From positions 1-18,327 of the forward strand of contig JAURNO010000307.1 in assembly GCA_030830145.1 (NCBI GenBank): 18,327 nucleotides of DNA, read 5' to 3'. Both the position numbers and the translations under genes were made by a program. This stretch comes from Verrucomicrobiota bacterium (GTDB taxonomy: Bacteria; Verrucomicrobiota; Verrucomicrobiia; Opitutales; Seribacteraceae). The notes beneath the pieces were generated by a model. The model had not been told where the DNA came from, searched no databases, and was given only the letters and a program-made list of their open reading frames with translations. This document shows positions 15,633-18,327 of the stretch, one piece after another; within the stretch, counting starts at the first letter, position 1, and each line of letters starts with the position of its first letter.

Positions 15633-16268
15633 GTGAAATCTTCCCCCAAAGTAGGAGTTGTTGATTACGGGACGGGAAACCTCAGAAGCGTAATCAAAGC
15701 TTTTGAGTTTCTCGGCACCGGTGCCAAAATAGTCAATCACCCCTCGGGAATGAATGACTTGGATGCATTGGTCTTTCCCGGACAAGGAACTTTCGATCAA
15801 TGCATGCAGGCTCTTGGAGATACTGGTTTGGATGACGCGATCATCAAATGGATTCAGGCAGACAAGCCTTACTTCGGAATTTGTCTTGGCTTGCAAGTTT
15901 TGTTTGAAGGGTCCGAAGAAGGAACGCATTCTGGACTGCAGGTTTTTTCCGGTCATGTGAAACGATTCTCTTCGCTTCCCGAAGGAGCAAAAATACCGCA
16001 CATGGGCTGGAACGGAGTGAAATGGGAACTTCCCTTGGAGGACCCGATGCTTCGTGGCCTAAATGATGGCGATCAATTTTATTTTGTTCATAGTTTCCAT
16101 CTTGCGGAAGAGGACGAAAAATTAGACCTGATGAAAACAAAGTACGGATACTCTTTTACCAGTGGCATTTCCTACAATAATTGTTTTGCCACTCAGTTTC
16201 ATCCTGAAAAAAGTCAGGCAAAAGGTTTGCAAATATATAGGAACTTTCTTGAAAAAATCTCTCAGTGA
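15633..16268 (+). CDS. hisH: Imidazole glycerol phosphate synthase, glutaminase subunit HisH
   Basis: HisH hydrolyses glutamine and passes ammonia to HisF, which makes imidazole glycerol phosphate and AICAR. The 211-aa product has VGVVDYGTGNLRSV at its start, the nucleophile Cys84 in FGICLGLQ, and His190/Glu192 in FHPEKSQ, so the Cys-His-Glu triad is intact. The oxyanion-strand motif reads FPGQGTF. The frame is open upstream through hisB, but GTG at 15633 is the only in-frame start codon near the conserved N-terminus. It lies 13 nt after hisB, without a clear Shine-Dalgarno sequence. hisF is not adjacent. Confidence 0.95.
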   Translation: MKSSPKVGVVDYGTGNLRSVIKAFEFLGTGAKIVNHPSGMNDLDALVFPGQGTFDQCMQALGDTGLDDAIIKWIQADKPYFGICLGLQVLFEGSEEGTHSGLQVFSGHVKRFSSLPEGAKIPHMGWNGVKWELPLEDPMLRGLNDGDQFYFVHSFHLAEEDEKLDLMKTKYGYSFTSGISYNNCFATQFHPEKSQAKGLQIYRNFLEKISQ

Positions 16269-16308
16269 TGACAGAAGTGTTTTTTACCCTCTTTTTACCC
16301 CCTTCGTT

Positions 16309-17595
16309 ATGGCAGACACTGCAAACCTAGAAATAGGCGATCAAAAATATTCTCTGGATGTAATTACCGGAACCGAACAAGAACAGGCTGTCGATATCAG
16401 CCGTCTACGCAAAGAGAGTAAGCTGATTACTTTTGACGATGGTTATGGAAACACCGGTTCCTGCGAAAGCTCAGTCACCTTTATAGATGGAGACAAAGGC
16501 ATTTTGAGATACCGTGGCTACGACATTGCCGAGCTTGCAGAGAAGTCGACTTTCCTGGAATCCGCCTATCTTTTGCTTTACGGAAACCTTCCCTCTAACT
16601 CCGCCTTACAGGAGTTCAGGAAAAGAGTATCGGAGTACTGCGAACTTCCCCCAGAAGTATTGAAGGCGGTCAATGCCATGCCTAAAAGCGCCCATCCGAT
16701 GGCTGTTTTGGCTTCTGGATTACAAGCCCTTGGAGGGGCTTACCCAGAGTTTTCGACGAACGACCGGGAAAAGGACCTTGAAGCCTTCGACCAAGTTGCC
16801 GCCCTTATCATTTCTACGGTACGCACCATCGCGGCAGCTCATCACAGAAATTCCCAGAATAAGGAATTGCCCCAACCGGATACTTCCAAGAGTTACTGTG
16901 GCAACTTCTTATCTATGATGTTTGCCGAAGACGATGGAACGGATGAAATTCCCGAACCCGTTCAAAACGCGCTTGATCAGATATTTTTGCTGCATGCCGA
17001 CCATGAGCAAAATTGCTCAACTTCGACTTGCCGGATGATTGCTTCCGGAGGAGCCAACCCTTTTGCATCGCTCGCAGGTGGAGTCTCTGCGCTTTGGGGG
17101 CCCTTACACGGTGGAGCCAACATGGCCGTCATCAAAATGTTAAATGAAATCCACGAGTCCGGAGATGATGGAAGCAACTTTATCGAATCCGCCAAACAGG
17201 GAAAATCAAGGCTGATGGGCTTTGGCCATCGCGTTTATCGAAATTACGACCCTCGGGCCAAGATATTGAAGAATGCAAGCGATCAGGCATTGGAAGCCCT
17301 TGGGGTCACCAGTCCTATTTTGGATATCGCCCGCAGGCTCGAGGAGGTTGCCTTGGAGGACTCCTATTTCATACAGAGAAAGCTTTATCCCAACGTAGAT
17401 TTCTACAGCGGAATCATTTTGCAGGCATTAGGCTTTCCCACCAACATGTTCACGGTCCTTTTTGCAATAGGCAGAACACCGGGTTGGCTTTCTCACTGGA
17501 AAGAAATAGCCGAGAATGGAAAGAAAATCCATAGGCCAAGGCAAATTTACCAAGGAGAAACTCTGAGGCCTTACCTTTCTCTGGAAGAGAGGTAG
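16309..17595 (+). CDS. gltA: Citrate synthase (type II, hexameric-like)
   Basis: Citrate synthase condenses acetyl-CoA and oxaloacetate to citrate at the entry to the TCA cycle. The 428-aa product has the beta-rich N-terminal region of about 50 residues seen in the E. coli type, then LRYRGYDI. The catalytic residues sit in HADHEQNCSTST (His232), WGPLHGGAN (His267) and NVDFYSG (Asp364); GFGHRVYRNYDPRAK is also conserved. The frame is open upstream into hisH, but the ATG at 16309 gives the normal MADTANLEIG start and length. It is 40 nt from hisH in a T/C-rich gap without a Shine-Dalgarno sequence; whether it shares the his transcript is unclear. Confidence 0.97.
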   Translation: MADTANLEIGDQKYSLDVITGTEQEQAVDISRLRKESKLITFDDGYGNTGSCESSVTFIDGDKGILRYRGYDIAELAEKSTFLESAYLLLYGNLPSNSALQEFRKRVSEYCELPPEVLKAVNAMPKSAHPMAVLASGLQALGGAYPEFSTNDREKDLEAFDQVAALIISTVRTIAAAHHRNSQNKELPQPDTSKSYCGNFLSMMFAEDDGTDEIPEPVQNALDQIFLLHADHEQNCSTSTCRMIASGGANPFASLAGGVSALWGPLHGGANMAVIKMLNEIHESGDDGSNFIESAKQGKSRLMGFGHRVYRNYDPRAKILKNASDQALEALGVTSPILDIARRLEEVALEDSYFIQRKLYPNVDFYSGIILQALGFPTNMFTVLFAIGRTPGWLSHWKEIAENGKKIHRPRQIYQGETLRPYLSLEER

Positions 17596-17620
17596 GAATA
17601 CTCCGAGCATCTACCTCTTC
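17586..17620. terminator. Inverted repeat covering both stop codons of two convergent genes
   Basis: AGAGGTAG at 17588-17595 and CTACCTCT at 17611-17618 are perfect reverse complements with a 15-nt loop; one G-T wobble extends the stem. The gltA TAG and the - strand gene's TAG each form the end of an arm. Position between convergent genes suggests a bidirectional terminator, but there is no T tract, so it is uncertain. Confidence 0.45.
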
Positions 17621-18327
17621 GGGGGTGGCGGAGCATTGGCCAAGATTTCCTCAAGCGGCATACCGGCAAACTCCTTGATGCCCCGGATCAGGATCCAAAA
17701 GGCATAACCGCTTACAAGAATGCACGGGATGCTGATGACTGGAAAGCTCCACCCCATCATTCTGCCCACCTCGTCATTGAAAGAAGTTCCCCCCTTGAAC
17801 TCGGAGATCTCGACCTCTTGCTTTCTCGAACCAGACTTCTTGATAATCAATTCATCAAAGGCTCCGCCTGAAAGCTGTTTGATCGTCACCTTGTTTTCCT
17901 GATGGGAAGCAAGGAGCCCACTTTTGCCCTGCCCTTCGACAAAACTCAGGTTGATACAGTTGGCAAGCAGCGATGCAGTCTGATCCGGTTCCCCGTTGAG
18001 GCCAAAAGTTTCCGTAATTTGCTCTGGACCTGTCAACTTTGTGGTAGCGGTCAGGATAATCTCACGGTCCTCTTCACCTTTGATGGGTATGAAAAGTTGA
18101 TCCATGTCGGCTAAGGTATCCTCCTCGATCTCGATGACGGCCTTGGATGCGACGGGTTGTTCCGGTTCCGTAACCACGATCCAATCCGAGAGCAGATAAT
18201 TCAAAGTTGCGCTGAGAATAAAGGAAGAAGCGATCAGCCAAGTACACTTGACCATCAAGCGGTCAAACTCCTTTTGTTTGCCCCGTTGAGCTAGTGCTTG
18301 CTCTACTAAATCAACTCGGATGACTTC
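17611..18327 (-). CDS. Membrane protein, C-terminal part, VC0807-family-like (5' end outside window)
   Basis: The frame has no stop between 18327 and its TAG at 17613-17611, so this is the last 238 codons of a longer gene; TTG/ATG codons at 18258-18253 are probably internal. Two membrane segments are visible, at about residues 27-50 (after EFDRLMVKCTWL) and 193-215 (GWSFPVISIPC onward), then IRGIKEFAGMPLEEIL and a proline-rich end. RLMxxCTWL and FNDEVGRM next to a helix followed by RGI recall the VC0807 family, whose function is not established. Between the helices lie about 125 polar residues, absent from the family members I recall. The family call is from memory. Confidence 0.6.
   Translation of the reverse strand, partial: EVIRVDLVEQALAQRGKQKEFDRLMVKCTWLIASSFILSATLNYLLSDWIVVTEPEQPVASKAVIEIEEDTLADMDQLFIPIKGEEDREIILTATTKLTGPEQITETFGLNGEPDQTASLLANCINLSFVEGQGKSGLLASHQENKVTIKQLSGGAFDELIIKKSGSRKQEVEISEFKGGTSFNDEVGRMMGWSFPVISIPCILVSGYAFWILIRGIKEFAGMPLEEILANAPPPPKR

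Noticed and set aside
16162..16308. Upstream extension of gltA into hisH
   Set aside because: It overlaps the conserved hisH C-terminus, and the added residues do not resemble citrate synthase. The ATG at 16309 gives the usual length.

Overview
The window is bacterial and carries the 3' two thirds of an S10-spc-alpha ribosomal protein super-operon, followed by a short nucleotide and amino-acid biosynthesis cluster. All genes lie on the + strand except one at the right edge. Three features suggest the Planctomycetes-Verrucomicrobia-Chlamydiae (PVC) group, most likely a marine Opitutae/Puniceicoccales-like verrucomicrobium. These are the absence of rpmD between rpsE and rplO and of rpmJ/infA/map/adk around secY, an S11 and an L17 with long charged tails, and mostly Shine-Dalgarno-poor starts. 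This placement is inference from gene layout and protein style, not a database result.

Layout. 2-5739: end of rplV, then rpsC, rplP, rpmC, rpsQ, rplN, rplX, rplE, rpsN, rpsH, rplF, rplR, rpsE, rplO. 5762-7282: secY, with an extra C-terminal membrane segment. 7331-10923: alpha-operon genes rpsM, rpsK, rpsD, rpoA, rplQ. Gaps in this block are 2 to 48 nt, so it probably forms one long transcript or a few. 10924-11079 is the largest gap: it holds a hairpin just after rplQ and a perfect palindrome just before guaA. 11080-16268: guaA, hisD, hisC, hisB, hisH, tightly packed with one 25-nt overlap. 16309-17595: gltA (citrate synthase). 17611 to the right edge, - strand: the last part of a membrane protein resembling the VC0807 family, convergent with gltA. 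An inverted repeat covers both stop codons. No RNA gene, CRISPR array, insertion sequence or prophage gene is visible, and no gap exceeds 300 nt.

How the genes fit together. The first 11 kb builds the ribosome, the SecY translocon and the RNA polymerase alpha subunit, a growth-rate-linked set. The second block joins GMP synthesis (guaA) to four histidine genes. HisD, HisC and HisB are the later steps and HisH is the glutaminase half of IGP synthase; hisG, hisI, hisA and hisF must be elsewhere. HisH and GuaA are both glutamine amidotransferases, and the HisH/HisF reaction releases AICAR, a purine precursor.

The most unusual content is in otherwise ordinary genes. S11 has an N-terminal acidic extension of about 110 residues. 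L17 has a C-terminal tail of about 130 residues that is lysine-rich, then acidic, with 25-residue tandem repeats. SecY has a candidate eleventh transmembrane helix. The edge membrane protein has a large insert between its last two helices. No wholly unknown multi-gene system is apparent.
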